Part shown: positions 22,880-34,314 of the stretch, in pieces
Layout: each line of letters opens with the position of its first letter
Position numbering within the stretch: the first letter of the stretch is position 1
Assembly (NCBI GenBank): GCA_031769625.1
Contig: JAUIMM010000178.1
Location: forward strand, 27,027,501 to 27,091,500
Origin: Taudactylus pleione
Taxonomy: Eukaryota > Chordata > Amphibia > Anura > Myobatrachidae
Direction of reading: 5' to 3'
Length of the DNA stretch: 64,000 nt
Position numbers and translations under genes: made by a program
Notes under the pieces: model-generated
Told to the model about the DNA's origin: nothing
The model's input: only the letters and a program-made list of their open reading frames with translations
Databases searched by the model: none

Positions 22880-23640
22880 GTACAGTACTTAGTATGCTTT
22901 TATTGAATTAAGATGCAAAATGCAGGAAAAAATACACAATCTGGGTAAAACAAGGCAAAAGTCAGAGGCGCATGCTTAAACTGACATGTTTTGTTTTTGT
23001 TCATTTTTTTTTGCCAAAAGGAAATGTTTGGCCTGGGCCCTGATTGGTCTAGAACCAGCCCTGGTGCAGTTATCAGAAGGAAGAAAGAATATGCATAGTG
23101 TAATATATCCATAAAGTTTTTAGGACACACACAATTCTGTTCACCTGAAATAGGTGAAAATCATAACATCGCAGAAATCACCTTTCTGCTGGGCCTTTAG
23201 GAAAGCCCTCCATCCACTTTCCAGTAGCACTCCTTTAGTCACAAATACTGTAACTTCTCCTTAGATCGTAAAGTAATTTAAATATATTATTTACAAAAAT
23301 TTAAGAGAAATGCTTTTGAGTAATTTGAACATGAAGTCAATGCGGAACAACTCATATTTAGTTGGTATGTAAACTGGAATGTGTTTAAAAGGTTTTCTAA
23401 GATATCTGCAGTATCTGTCCTAGTAGAGCTTTAGTATGCATTAAGCTGTCAGCTACTGTACCACTCGAGTAGCTGATACAAGGATTTTCTCACACCTTGA
23501 TGCAAGTAGACATTTTATAACCCTAGGTGAAATATACTGTAGCACAGACTACCAATTTGTAAATATCATGAATGGGAAAAGTAAATATATAAAGATGTCT
23601 GTGCACTGCAGACACCTTGGGTGGGATGTTTATTTCTTCT
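22880..23640. other. Intronic stretch, no gene seen
   Basis: AT-rich sequence with no recognised element or coding domain. Confidence 0.45.
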
Positions 23641-23659
23641 TCCAAAGTGAACTTCAATA

Positions 23660-23815
23660 TGTTGGTATGTGGAGGGGTCTGAAGGCAAATAGGGGCATAT
23701 GGAGGGGTCTGATGAAACATAAAGGGAATCTGGAGGGGAGTGATGGCACAAAAATGGCATGTGGAGGGAGCTGACGGCATAATGGTGGCACATGGGGAGG
23801 TTTGAGGGGCATTTA
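23660..23815 (+). repeat. Degenerate minisatellite, about 30-35-bp units
   Basis: Four to five diverged units of a TGGAGGGGTCTGAAGGCA-type sequence followed by AATGGGGCATA-like variants. The 60-100 codon frames across it on both strands are repeat products. Confidence 0.65.
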
Positions 23816-24080
23816 TAGATGCTGATATCGAAATAAATTAAAAGGTCACAGTAATGCTGCAGTCAAAATGGAGGAATATGCCATACCCTCTAAACGATAA
23901 ACACATTTTTCAAAGGAAAATGTCCTGTACAAACTATTGTATATAATTAACCAAAAAACCTCTTTATTACACATTATATTACTAATGTTTTTTTTTCTCT
24001 TACACCCCATAACAACTTCACTTAAATAAAGTACTGTATATAATGATTTTATGGTAATTTTGTGTGGAGTTCCCGACTGT

Positions 24081-24672
24081 AGATAGACAGTAATTAGATA
24101 GACAATGTCTAGATAGACACCAGATTTTTGACAGTCAATAGGTTGATGGACAAAAGGTCGACACACTACAGGTCGAAATGTAAGAAGGTTGACAGGTGCA
24201 AATGGTCGACAGAGTCAAGAGGTTGACGTGAAAATGATCAACATGAAAATGGTCGACACATGATTATTTTTTCTAGAGTTAGGCACTTTCTGGACGTTAA
24301 GGGTTAGGCACTTACCCCCATGGTTAGGGCTAGGCACTTACCTAGATGGTTAGGGTTAGGCACTAGGAGGGATGGGAACGGTCAGGCACCTACCCCAACG
24401 GTAATGGTTAGGCACCAGGAGGGAGGGTTAGGGTTAGGCACCAAGGGGAGTGTTAGGGTTAGGGTGACGATTAGGGCTAATAAAACAAAAAAAAGCATGT
24501 GTCGACCATTTTCATGGCGACCTTTTGACCCTGTTGACTATTTGCACCTCTCAAACTTTTTACATGTCGACCTTTAGTGTATCGACCCTTTGTCCATGTC
24601 AACCTGTTGTCCCTGTCGACAGTCAAACATCTGGTGTCTACCTAGACATTGGCTATCTAATTACTGTATATC
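24081..24672. mobile_element. Foldback element with GTCGAC-rich inverted repeats around a GGTTAGGG core
   Basis: Inverted arms of about 190 bp (starting ACAGTAATTAGATAGACAATG and ending CTATCTAATTACTGT) surround a 200-bp core of GGTTAGGGTTAGGCAC-type repeats. The arms are themselves degenerate short repeats in which GGTCGACA or its complement returns about every 15-20 bp. No clear target duplication was found and there is no coding capacity. The core resembles those of the elements at 1269, 3581, 28927, 50250 and 56840, but the arms do not. Confidence 0.7.
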
Positions 24673-25053
24673 TCTTATACCACACCCTTTTGTGTGATGC
24701 TAAGACAAACCATGGGTTACTCTCAGCAATTGTATGCTTGCAGATAACCACTAGATTGTTCATGCAACAGTCTTCTTTAGATCTTGAAGAGGAAGGAGGT
24801 TCAGTTAAAATGATTAGTCATGACAGTGAAGTTGACTGTTATGTTTGCAAGCAGCTGACTATTTAAAGATTTCCAAAATAGCTAGTACACGTTCCATGTT
24901 TCCACTTTGCATTGTATTTCTTCATTCCCAAAGTACCAGACCAGCTGTTGCTGTGAGACAATTTAATTAAGACATTCAACCGTACAGTAGTGACATATAA
25001 TTATAAAGTTCTGATGTTTGTATTTAAGACATAAATATATCTGAAACAAGAAG
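24673..25053. other. Intronic stretch, no gene seen
   Basis: No recognised element or domain. Confidence 0.4.
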
Positions 25054-25055
25054 TA

Positions 25056-25285
25056 CAGATGGAGCCAGCCTCATCGTTGCCGTGATGCGCCCGCACGTGC
25101 GCACGCAATGCGGCATAATGCAGCAATCGCCAGGCTGTGAGTGCTCGCAATTGGCGATTACCCCATTGAAGTCTATGGTGTGTGCGTGTGTACGCACGCA
25201 AATGCCATAGCCATGGGCACGCTAGTCGTGCCATCCATGCCGCGATTCGCTCGCATCGCTGCATAGATGAGCGTGGCTACATCTG
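25056..25285. mobile_element. MITE, 230 bp, TA duplication
   Basis: Ends CAGATGGAGCCA and TGGCTACATCTG with TA on both sides. The interior is GC-rich with CGCACGCA/TGCGTGTG and GCAATTGGCGATT stretches. Confidence 0.6.
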
Positions 25286-25717
25286 TATGTTTGATGAAGT
25301 TATAAGCTAATGTTATTTAACGGATTGATTTTAAAGTGTTAGCAGGTGTAATGTACAGTAAATTGCTTTTTTCCCCCAAACAATAGAATGTAGGGATGCT
25401 ACTATTCATGTTTAAGGTGGATAAATAATTGTTAACTGTGCAAGCCTTATATGCCTCAGCTGCCACTTCTATCCCTACCCCGCCTATGTTTATGTTTTCC
25501 TTTGTTTATGCTCAGTAAAATTTCTTTTAAAAAAAGTGGTTAAATTGATACATTTGTACTATACAATATAAATAAGCCCATTTTTCCTGATTCATAAGTG
25601 TGGCACACAATTCTAGCAGTAAAATTGCAATTAAGGAGAGAACACATTAGAAAGGGAATGTTATATATCTCAAAAGAATGTGTAAATGCAATAGGATGTG
25701 GAGTTCTGACATAGGCA

Positions 25718-25836
25718 AATCCTGTGCGGGACTGCCCGAAGTTTTAAAGTAGCAGTTATTTAACAGGCAAAACCAGGGTGATTTTGCCTGTTAAATAACT
25801 GTTACTTTAAAATATCGGACAGTTCCGCATTTACTG
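25718..25836. repeat. Near-perfect 119-bp palindrome
   Basis: The arms centre on CCAGGGTG and include TTATTTAACAGGCAAAA against TTTTGCCTGTTAAATAA, then TTTTAAAGTAGCAG against CTGTTACTTTAAAA. The outer parts are more diverged. It is probably a small MITE; no TSD was assigned. Confidence 0.7.
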
Positions 25837-26493
25837 TACCCCAAAGTGTGCTATCAACATATAAAGTTTAGGGGAGAATATGGTAGAGTGGTAATATGAG
25901 GAAAATCATTATAAAATGTAGGGACAACACAGAAAGCATCAACTGACAGGTGACAAAAAATGTATGATATACTGTAGAACACTTTTTGAATAAATGGACA
26001 ATATAAACAGGAAAATGGAGATGAGAGGTGAGATTGGCAGCTGAAAAATGAAGGTCTTTACAGGAGAAATTTATTTCTAAACATATACCTGGAAGAAACA
26101 TTAATCCAGAGGCTTTACTAAAATGAGTTACCCTACTAAAAATATATTTAAAGGGGGCAAAATTTGATTGTGGCATTAACATCTTAATAATGAGAAGACC
26201 ATTACAATATTCAAACAAGGTGGTGACAAGTATGTGCTTTAGTATTTTTGTTGTGTCTTTAGAAAGTTAGAGCCACATTTAAAAGATGTTTTCTATGGTA
26301 GAAACCATTGGACCTTGAGATGATCAAAGACAAAATAAGAACAAGGCATAATTGATTTTATTTAGGCAAAGTGATATTAGTATTATTAACAGAAATGCAA
26401 TTGTCAAGTATATGGGTAACAAAGGAAGGTGTTCAGAAATAATTAAAACTTTAAAGTAGAAGAAGAACACTAAAAGAACAGATAGAATAAATG
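25837..26493. other. Intronic stretch, no gene seen
   Basis: AT-rich, with one 116-codon minus-strand frame (25868-26218) that lacks a recognisable domain. Confidence 0.4.
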
Positions 26494-26581
26494 TACGGCT
26501 TGCAAAAGTATTCACCCCCCTAAAAAGTCAATAGATTTGTCTCAATTACAAAGGACACTTACACAAATTCTTCCAGACCAT

Positions 26582-26841
26582 GGGACAAATGTAGTAGGGT
26601 GAGAGTTTAGAAAATGTGAGAGTTTAGCAGTATCTCTCGCATTGGTCAAGTTTTATCTTCAAAATGGGAAAACATCTGAATGAGAGTTTAAATCGTGAGA
26701 GTTTTTTGAGTCTGAAAAACATGTGAGCTTGCTCTGTTGCTTTCTTCTCGGACTCTATTACGTTGGCTGAGTTTAAAAAGTGTGATAGTTTACTGCTAAA
26801 CTCTCACATTTTCTAAACTCTTACCCTATTACATGTGTCCC
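26582..26841. mobile_element. MITE, 260 bp, CAT duplication, inside the Tc1 relic
   Basis: Ends GGGACAAATGTAGTAGGGTG and the inverted TACCCTATTACATGTGTCCC are flanked by CAT on both sides. The arms contain GAGAGTTTAGAAAATGTGAG-type sequence against its complement. The 3-bp TSD suggests a Harbinger-type transposase. Confidence 0.7.
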
Positions 26842-27129
26842 CATATTTTTATTGCAAACCAGTAGGTTCTCAAAGTAAATTTTCAAACTCATCATTCATT
26901 ATTTACCTGCTGATTTTTTTTTAATAAGAACTGAAAAATTGTGCTTGCATATATATTCAACCCCTGCAGACTAGTACTAGGTAGAATCTCACTTTGCTGC
27001 AATAACAGCTTTTAATCTATTGGGCTAAGTTACTACCAGGTTTTCACACTGTATGGGAGCAATTTTTACCCATTCTCCAATGATTGTAGACTGCAATTTT
27101 TAAATAGTGCCACATATTCTCAATTGGAT

Positions 27130-27860
27130 TGAGGTCTGGACTTTGACTTGGCTATTGCAGAACATTTTAGTTATTTAACTAGTCTAGTTTGGCTTTGACC
27201 TTTGGTATTGGGATCACTATCTTGCTGAAAGATGAACTTTATCCCAATCTTTAGTTTTCTAGCAGTCTGAAGCAGGTTGTCTTGTTCTATATGCCTGTAT
27301 TTTGCACCATTTATTAGCCCTTCAGTTTTAACAAGATTCCCAATCTCCAGTTGGGAAAAGCATCCCCACTACATGATGATGCAACTGCCAACCCCATACT
27401 TTACTGTTGGGATGTTATTTGCTGAGGAATGTGCAGTGTTAAGTTTACACCACACATAGCATTTTGAATTGGGACCAGAAATACATTTTTGTACACCTGA
27501 CCACAAAACCTTATCCTACATTTTAGCTGGGTCAGTCTGATGTTTTATGGCAAACGCCAGATGTGCATTGATGTGGTTTTCTTTCAGTAAAGGCTTCTTT
27601 CTAGCACCCCCCATACAGACCAGTTATATGCAGAGCTCTTGATATTGTTGACCTGTGGACCTACAATGCAGTCTTAGCCACTGAACTCTGTACCTCCTGC
27701 AAAAAGATAGTTGGCCTTTCTGTGGCTTCCCTCACAAGTTTTCTATGTCTTCTGATGCTGTTCAGAGGAATAGCCTTGCCAAGGCAGTGCCTGGGTGATA
27801 TCATGCACCTTCCAGGTCCTCACAAATCCAACAGTCCTCACTTCAGTATCCAAGAATTTG
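27130..27860 (-). pseudogene. Tc1-like transposase fragment, decayed
   Basis: Read on the minus strand and allowing frameshifts, fragments follow the Tc1 transposase: a block like KENHINAHLAFA, a YVWCKLNTAHSSANNIPTV block, then VKYGVGSC (normally VKHGGGS), WGCFS and NGAKYR. Multiple stops and indels are present. The parts carrying the second catalytic Asp and the final Glu are not clear. It matches the same protein family as the better preserved copy at 41082-42057. Confidence 0.7.
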
Positions 27861-28090
27861 GATATTAGTTTGTAGTCTTTTCCTATTGTAAATATATGTC
27901 GATAAACTATCTTATTAATTTTCTTAAAATGCTATTTGGTTTTCACTTTCACAACTTACCTTCAGATTCACAATACACAGATGTTAATTGAATTAGGGGG
28001 TCTTTTGTCCACAACAGCTGATTTCTTTTAATGTTTAAAACAACCTGCAGAGAAATGATGACTTATGGGTCTGATTCAGAGTTGTACGGT

Positions 28091-28132
28091 ATTGCACAGC
28101 CGCTGCGACTTTGCTCACAGCGGCTGTGCAAT
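28091..28132. repeat. Perfect 15-bp-arm hairpin
   Basis: ATTGCACAGCCGCTG and its exact complement CAGCGGCTGTGCAAT are separated by 12 bases. It stands just inside a GGTCTGATTCAGAG end like those of the GATTCAG MITEs, so it is probably a fragment of that family. The rest of 27.9-28.35 kb holds nothing else I recognise. Confidence 0.7.
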
Positions 28133-28357
28133 AATATGCTAATGCCGCAGGAGTTGACTTATTTAAATGGACAATGCCTGCCTGCTTCTGTGATCCACTG
28201 ATGTGTCCGAGGACTGTATCCTCCACTGCCATCACCCTAGGTCCATGCTGTGCCCTGCAACATGTGCAGACAGGGCCGGGATCCCTCTGGATCTATGCCT
28301 GCCGCATTGCCTGGGATCCCTGGGTAACAACGCTGTAGCACCATTGCTAAGTATTAA

Positions 28358-29456
28358 GGACCTGATTCAGACCTGCTCGCTAGCAAGCGGCTGCTCCTTG
28401 CAGATGATGTTCGCTGATGTGCGCATGTGTGTAGTTTGCAGTGCGCGTGCACAAACTAGTATGAGCAATTGAATGTGCTTGCTCGCCCTGCAAAGACAGC
28501 CCAGTGGAATGAGTGACAGGAGAGACCATTTGGGGTGGGTAACAGGGGCAGGCCAGTAGTAAAGGGGGAGTGGAGTTGCGGACGCAGGCGTGCCAGAGTA
28601 TTTTCACGCCTTTCTGGGGTGTACATAATTAACAGGCAGCATCATAGTACACCTCACCTGGTTGAATAATACACTGAAGTGATCACAGTGCTTGCGGTAG
28701 AGTACAGTCAACCACAAGCACTGCGGTCAGATCTGATTGAACCCGATGTACCGATGGTTGTATATACTTCCTGGAGATGACATACACTACTGGGCGGCTA
28801 AAGACAGGCTGGTGGGTGCCTGTAAACACAAAGTGATCATTTGCCAAGACATAGTGGGCATGCTTATGTTTTGCCGTGTGAGCGGCTGCCTTGACGTCAC
28901 TTAGCTGAATTTCCATATGCTGGGAGGGTATACAATCGGTATACAACTGTCATTTCCCGGCGACGGATGAAATGCCGAGTGTCTAGATGTAGATGCCTGA
29001 CATTTCCCCAACGCCGGGAGACTGGTGCCCGGCATCCCGATCGAAGGGATGCCGGGTGCTGCGAGCAGACAGCCATGGGGGGGAGGGTTAGGTTTAGGGC
29101 ACCCGGGGGGGACTTAGGGTTAGGCACCCCCCCGGGAGGGTTCGGGTTATGCTAGGGGGAGGGAGGGTTAGGGTTAGGCTCCCCGGGGGGACTTACGGTT
29201 AGGCACCCCCCCGGGAGACTTAGGTTTAGGCAGCGGGGAAGGGGGGGTTAGGGTTAGGCACTTAGAGGGGGGATTAGGGTTAGGCACTTGGGGGGGAGGT
29301 TAGGGTTAGGCATCCCTAAGGAGGGTTAGGGGGTTAGGTTAGTTAATACTTACCTATCCATGATCGGGGTTTCCAGCGCTGCCGGCCGGCGGTATTTCAT
29401 AACAAATCCGCTGGGAGCGAGCAGCCGCATCTAGCGACAGGGTCTGAATCAGGCCC
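28358..29456. mobile_element. Long GATTCAG Harbinger-like element, TAA duplication, host of a nested element
   Basis: Ends GGACCTGATTCAGACC and GGTCTGAATCAGGCCC have TAA on both sides. The left 560 bp is homologous to the level-2 element at 9352-11756. It carries the telomere-like hairpin element at 28927-29409. No transposase is encoded. Confidence 0.75.
28927..29409 (+). mobile_element. Telomere-like hairpin element, copy with perfect 8-bp TSD
   Basis: Flanked by GCTGGGAG at 28919-28926 and 29410-29417. It begins GGTATACAATCGG, like the copy at 1269 (GGTATACAGTCGG). A hairpin at 29027-29057 (arms GCCCGGCATCCC and GGGATGCCGGGT) has the loop GATCGAA, identical to the loop at 1411-1417. The G-rich array (about 29070-29340) repeats GGTTAGGGTTAGGCACC with variable C/G runs. 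There is no coding capacity. Confidence 0.85.
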
Positions 29457-29459
29457 TAA

Positions 29460-30020
29460 GTGTAGAATAGATCAATTAGATGTTAGTTTTATTATACATT
29501 CTTAGCACAGTGTGTTGTATGAACTCATTCATAATTATATTCATCATTTACAGTATATGATGTATTTATCTTTATTTACAGATCCACTCTTTACATTTAC
29601 TGAAAAAAATTCTCTCTGTTTATGAAAAATTAACTTTACTTATCATTTTGGTAATAACAAATTTGAAATTTAACTTTTCTGTTATGGCTGGGTTATAAAC
29701 TATAGCATTACATGGAATATAGATATTATATTATTTAATTACAATTAGTGGACTGTGTGTGTGTGTTGCACAGTCCACCATCTAGTACATATGCACCAGT
29801 ATATTGTATAAAATGTTCTAGATATATAGTCATTCTTTTTCCTAATCCTGTCACTCACTGACCATTGGGAAACAATCTTTATAGACTTACAGTACACACT
29901 AAAACATATTTTTGATAGTGATATATGCATTATATTGATATTATTTGTTTACTTTTTGCACTGAACCTTTATTGAACTTTCTTATATGTGACTCAGTGAA
30001 ATAAATGGACATTTCATGGC
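29460..30020. other. Intronic stretch, no gene seen
   Basis: AT-rich sequence without recognised elements; a short (GT)n run is near 29755. Confidence 0.4.
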
Positions 30021-30366
30021 TGATGCAGAGTTATATATATATATATTGTGTTTTTGCTTTGCACATGCTCCAGAACTGATGTAGAGTCAGACACATTTCT
30101 ATCACATCTATACTTATGACTGAAGAGGCGTAACTGGATGGTAACTGGACATTGGCATCGTAACTGCTGGCTATGCAGAGTTGCACATAAGTGTTTTCTG
30201 ATCTTTTTTTTGCACTCATTATAAGGCTTGTGCAAGTGCATACTGATGATGATGATGAGGACGACAAGCAAGACTTTTACTCTGCATATGGTCGAATATA
30301 CACATTCATTTTCAAAGCACACAATGCAGGAGCACATACAGCTGATTTTCATCCAACTCTGCATCA
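30021..30366. mobile_element. MITE with TGATGCAGAGTT inverted ends
   Basis: TGATGCAGAGTT at the left is matched by AACTCTGCATCA at the right, with further complementary segments inside (CAACTCTGCAT/ATGCAGAGTTG). A (TA)n run lies near the left end. A run of GATGATGATGATGAGGACGAC inside gives an acidic open frame without meaning. No TSD was assigned. Confidence 0.6.
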
Positions 30367-31710
30367 GGTCATATTTAAATGGAATTATGCAGCTCTTGCC
30401 ATAACATGATCAACAGTAGAATTACTTTCTAATAAATATGACAGGCAGAAAATGTCAAAACTATTCTGCAGTATATTTGTCTCATTCTGCATTTAGCTAT
30501 GATATTCTGCTTGTATTGCCACCTGGAATACGGCTTTAGGTTTCCAGGCTTAACCCAGCCACATCAGCCAGCAGAAACAGTAACTCACCATCATTTCAGA
30601 TTTATGTACAGACCTTAAATTCAGCAAAATGCAAATGTACAATACAGTGCAAGAGGATATTCCAAAGAATGGTGTAACAAAAGCAAAACTCACATGTTTT
30701 ATTGCCAGATCTTCCTATATCTGCACAATGTTTTTTTCTACCACAAAACATGTAAATGTTTCTGTAATTTCTCTTAACGCTAATGATAGGTAACCAGTAC
30801 TTTCATACAGTTAGAGTTCTGATGACCCCAATGTGTGCACAAACTATACCTGCCCGCTTTTCGGACCTACAAACAAACTCAAATCAGGCACTGATACTAA
30901 ACCATTGTATAAATATGATATCACTGAGAGTTTTTTCCTATGTCTCACAGCTGCAGAAACTATTATGTGTTTGTGACTACACACAAATCTGTATCCGTAA
31001 AAGACATAGTTCAAAAATAAATATATATTAGTTTTTACGCTAATCATTTAAGAGGCCTGGCATTTGAATTAAACACTCAAATACTCTAAAATACTTATAT
31101 ATAGTTATTTATTGCACAATGTAACAGTAAAAAGGTTGCAACCAGTTGCTGTTACATCAGTGTATATTCCGATTAAAAAAAAAATCACAAATCACATTTT
31201 TGGACCTACCTTCTACAATTGTGCCATTTTACATTCGTATGCACCCATCAGATCCTGATTCTGCCCTTACAATTAAAATTAATTTAACAAAAATGTAAAC
31301 ATGCTACTACTCATGTTGAAGTTTTTTTTCTACTGTAGGGTGGGAATGTATTTTATCAAAACAGAGGAACATGGAACACACAAAAATGTCTTTGTTTTAA
31401 TAAAAATTCTAAAATAGAAAAATCACTCACTAAAATGTATATAGTCATTCCTGCATAAGTATTGAGAGCTGACAATTAAATATTAATATTTTATTATTTA
31501 GAAACCATTCTGCATTCATAAATAAAGTATAATACAGTACTGTGGTGTTTTAGAACTGCCTTACTAGAGGGCAGATACAGTTATTTTAACTAATAACAGT
31601 CATATATAAAAATTGTTTAAGGACATTATTACTTAGACCAGTATTGACAATGAATTAATAATATAGAATACATGAAATTATAATAATGTGGTATTTTAGA
31701 GCTATGTTTC
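30367..31710 (+). other. Intron immediately upstream of the exon, no gene seen
   Basis: AT-rich, mostly unique sequence with no TSD-bounded element recognised; this is the quietest part of the left intron. Confidence 0.5.
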
Positions 31711-31718
31711 TTTTACAG

Positions 31719-31967
31719 CGGCCCCCAGACAATGCATTGAACTCCATTTTGATGACAAATATGCCATAGAGTCTTCATGGGAGTGTAAATTTGACCATAT
31801 TGAAGTAAGAGATGGACCCTTTGGCTTTTCTCCAATTATTGGGCGCTACTGTGGACAACAAAACCCTCCTTTTATAAAATCAAGTGGAAGATTCTTGTGG
31901 ATTAAATTTTTTGCTGATGGAGAACTAGAATCTCTTGGGTTTTCTGCACAATACAATTTTACACCAG
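31719..31967 (+). CDS. NETO1: NETO1-like internal exon encoding part of the first CUB domain
   Basis: This exon is 249 bp and open in one frame. It is preceded by a pyrimidine-rich acceptor (TTTCTTTTACAG) and followed by the donor GTGAGC. Its first two bases finish a split codon and its last base starts one, so it is phase 1 at both ends and skipping would keep the frame. The translation contains [61 protein letters not shown] and FSAQYNFTP. This is the C-terminal two thirds of a CUB domain, with acidic residues of the EVRDG region and cysteines in WEC and RYC that would form a CUB disulphide. From memory it matches NETO1 better than NETO2, which reads differently at several of these positions. 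NETO1 is a single-pass synaptic membrane protein that modulates kainate receptors and associates with NMDA receptors; its extracellular CUB domains make the contacts. No promoter or other exon is visible. Confidence 0.88.
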
Positions 31968-32084
31968 GTGAGCAAAATTTGTATTCTTCATGTACCAATG
32001 ATAATTTTCATTTTATTTGATTTACTATCTTAAATGTTTGCAGGACAGACAAACCACACATTTTAAATAAAAATATATAAATGT

Positions 32085-32105
32085 ATGTTATATATAATAT
32101 ATATA

Positions 32106-32143
<38 letters not shown>
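32085..32143. repeat. (TA)n microsatellite near the exon
   Basis: An AT dinucleotide run, with imperfect ATATAATATAT start, about 120 bp after the donor site. Confidence 0.95.
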
Positions 32144-32146
<3 letters not shown>

Positions 32147-33099
32147 GCTAAAAAAACACTATTAAACCTTATCTTGGCTACCAGCTACAGCACAAGTGAA
32201 GTTGGTTTAAGCTATTTCTCATCCCAATTTTTACAGGTAATTTAAGACATATCATTATGGCACTGCAAAGTACAGTGGACAAGCCACTTATGCTAGCTAT
32301 GTGAACAGAAGTTTGCCATGGCTATACATCTACTCTAAATCCTCAGTTTATAAAGATCATCTGTGTTCAATTGGGGAATTGCTAGTTATTTTCACTAGCT
32401 CTGGTTTAGTGCTGCTGCAAAGGAGTAAAGTAATGGTTAGTTACTTCCTCGTACACAATCAGTTTTTTAGTTATTTTATTTATGTCTCTATGGTACTGTT
32501 TTTTATGTTAAAAGTGCTTTTAACTTGCTCCCTAATTATGTTCTGAGGAAAATCAGTATATGGATGTAAGTTGAGGTAGTGGTACCAGGTTACCAGATAA
32601 AACTACTGGACTATTGAATTATGGAATGTATGACTTGCCTTAATTGTTTCATTAATTGTTTATTTGTAGTGATTAATTGTTTGGTGAGGATTACTGTTGA
32701 TCTCTGGAGAACATTGGTGATATCTAATACAAAATAAGTTCACAACAAATTCTGCAGTGCATTAGAAATTCTATTCCTATTAATAAATGTTTCTTCTCTA
32801 GCTTAGCTAGCAGAGAGCACTGCAAAAATGGTGCAACACTTTGGACAGTATAAGTAGCTGGTCAATGCTATCAGACACAGTCAAATTAAGATACAACCTG
32901 TTTGAGGTCAGTCTGGTCAGAGTGAGAGTCTATTTCTCAGGTGAAAACATCATGTCTTCCTATCTAATAAAGCCCAATGGTTGGTGATAGCTGTTAAAGG
33001 GAGTTTTTGCTTTGCCTGGGGAAGCCTAGTTAGCAAGGATCATGGTCATACAAGTACAAAATACTTTTCTTATATTATCTTGGGATGGCAATAAAAGAG
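32144..33099. other. Intronic stretch, no gene seen
   Basis: No recognised element or coding domain. Confidence 0.45.
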
Positions 33100-33107
33100 G
33101 TCCTTAG

Positions 33108-33439
33108 TAGAGCTATGCGGTTTGATTTTCCTGGAAAATTAACACACCCAAACCTTGGGGTTCAGAGTTGAATCAAGCCTTGGCTTAAATCACTTTTGGG
33201 GATCTGAGCAGAGCCGAGTTCTGGCTCAGATCTGCTGTAAGTTTTTGGAACTTGGTTTTAAAATTGAATCTCGGGTTTTGGATTGCATGTAAACAGGATC
33301 AAATTATGTTTTTATTTTGATTTTAAAGAAATCCAAAACTGAATCCAAACCAAAATACTTGAAGGTGATTTTGCCAAAACAATAAAATTTGAGGGTAGTT
33401 TTGCCAAAACCAAAACACAGGGGTCCACACACATCTCTA
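33108..33439 (+). mobile_element. Small hAT derivative, 332 bp, perfect 8-bp TSD
   Basis: The duplication GTCCTTAG is perfect (33100-33107 and 33440-33447). It starts TAGAGCTATGCGG and ends CACACACATCTCTA. The 3' half has GGTGATTTTGCCAAAAC and CCAAAACACAGG motifs, tying it to the hAT elements at 13923 and 19968. Confidence 0.85.
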
Positions 33440-33447
33440 GTCCTTAG

Positions 33448-33788
33448 AGGAATTTTTTTATGTAATTAAAACTTTTTTATAATCTGAAATATATGAAACT
33501 AATAATTTTTTCTATTCTTAACATCTTTTTTTCTAGTTTTATTTTATTGAGAGTGGAGCTGAAAGCTGGGTCACATGTGCCAAAAGACTTCCACAACTAG
33601 CTGGCAAAGTGGTTAAAGTATCACTCAGCTGCCCCTGTGAAATTTTATTAGTGAATTGGGGTAAAAGTGATAATTATCACAGACACTTAGTAAATAGAGC
33701 CCAATGTTGCTATTTAATGCACTTAATGTAAGACAGCAATAGTTAGGCCAACCTAAATGCACAATGTACAATTAAATACATGAAATAG

Positions 33789-33828
<40 letters not shown>

Positions 33829-34311
33829 ATAATAGTAATGTAACTAATAAGAAGGTCTTTATTATCAAGCAAATAAATTAATTTGAAACAATGCCTAGCA
33901 TTTTTATATGGTATTTCCCACTTTATTTAGTAGAGGTAAATACAAAAGGAGGAAAAGAACACATATTTTAAAACAAGAAATTACAGAAAACCAGGTATAG
34001 CTATTGTGGAGAATAAATCTATAGGGGGAATAGTTTTGATATGACATTTCTAATATGATATTTGGAAAAAATAAATGTAAGCTTCTTTGAGGTTGACACA
34101 GGAATAGAGGATCAAAGGTACAGGTATAACATTTTTCATCTGGAACTGTTAGCAACATCTGATAAAGAGGATACTTTAAAAAAAAAACTGTCATGATTAC
34201 TGTATCAAGTGCTTACCATCCTACAGAGGTAATGAAATGTTTTTTTATGCAATTTAATGTATTTTAAACATAATGCTTCAAATTTCTGAAAGATACCTTT
34301 ATCTATAAAAC
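33448..34311. other. Intronic stretch with an (ATT)n run
   Basis: An (ATT)n microsatellite occupies about 33791-33824. Otherwise AT-rich with no recognised domain. Confidence 0.6.
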
Positions 34312-34314
34312 TAA

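Larger units (their letters stand above)
26496..27900 (-). mobile_element. Tc1-like transposon relic, transposase on the minus strand
   Basis: The plus-strand left end CGGCTTGCAAAAGTATTCAC follows a TA and is a typical vertebrate Tc1-like terminus. The matching right end is not visible, so the element is truncated around 27.9-28.0 kb. A 260-bp palindromic MITE was inserted near the left end. The transposase relic on the minus strand is described separately. Confidence 0.75.
1..31718 (+). other. NETO1: Intron upstream of the NETO1-like CUB exon
   Basis: Inferred to be a single long intron because the exon at 31719 opens with a phase-1 acceptor and I recognise no other host exon before it. The content is AT-rich unique sequence plus the transposons listed separately. 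The preceding NETO1 exon, which should encode the start of CUB1, was looked for by eye and not found, so it probably lies upstream of the window. A short diverged exon could have been missed. Confidence 0.55.

Noticed and set aside
29070..29340. True interstitial telomere or chromosome-end fusion from GGTTAGGG repeats
   Set aside because: The array is degenerate, short, lies inside an element with an 8-bp TSD, and similar arrays are on both strands across the window.
30191..30409. Acidic DDDDEDD-containing plus-strand frame
   Set aside because: Caused by a GATGATGATGAGGAC run inside a MITE with inverted ends; no domain and no conservation evidence.
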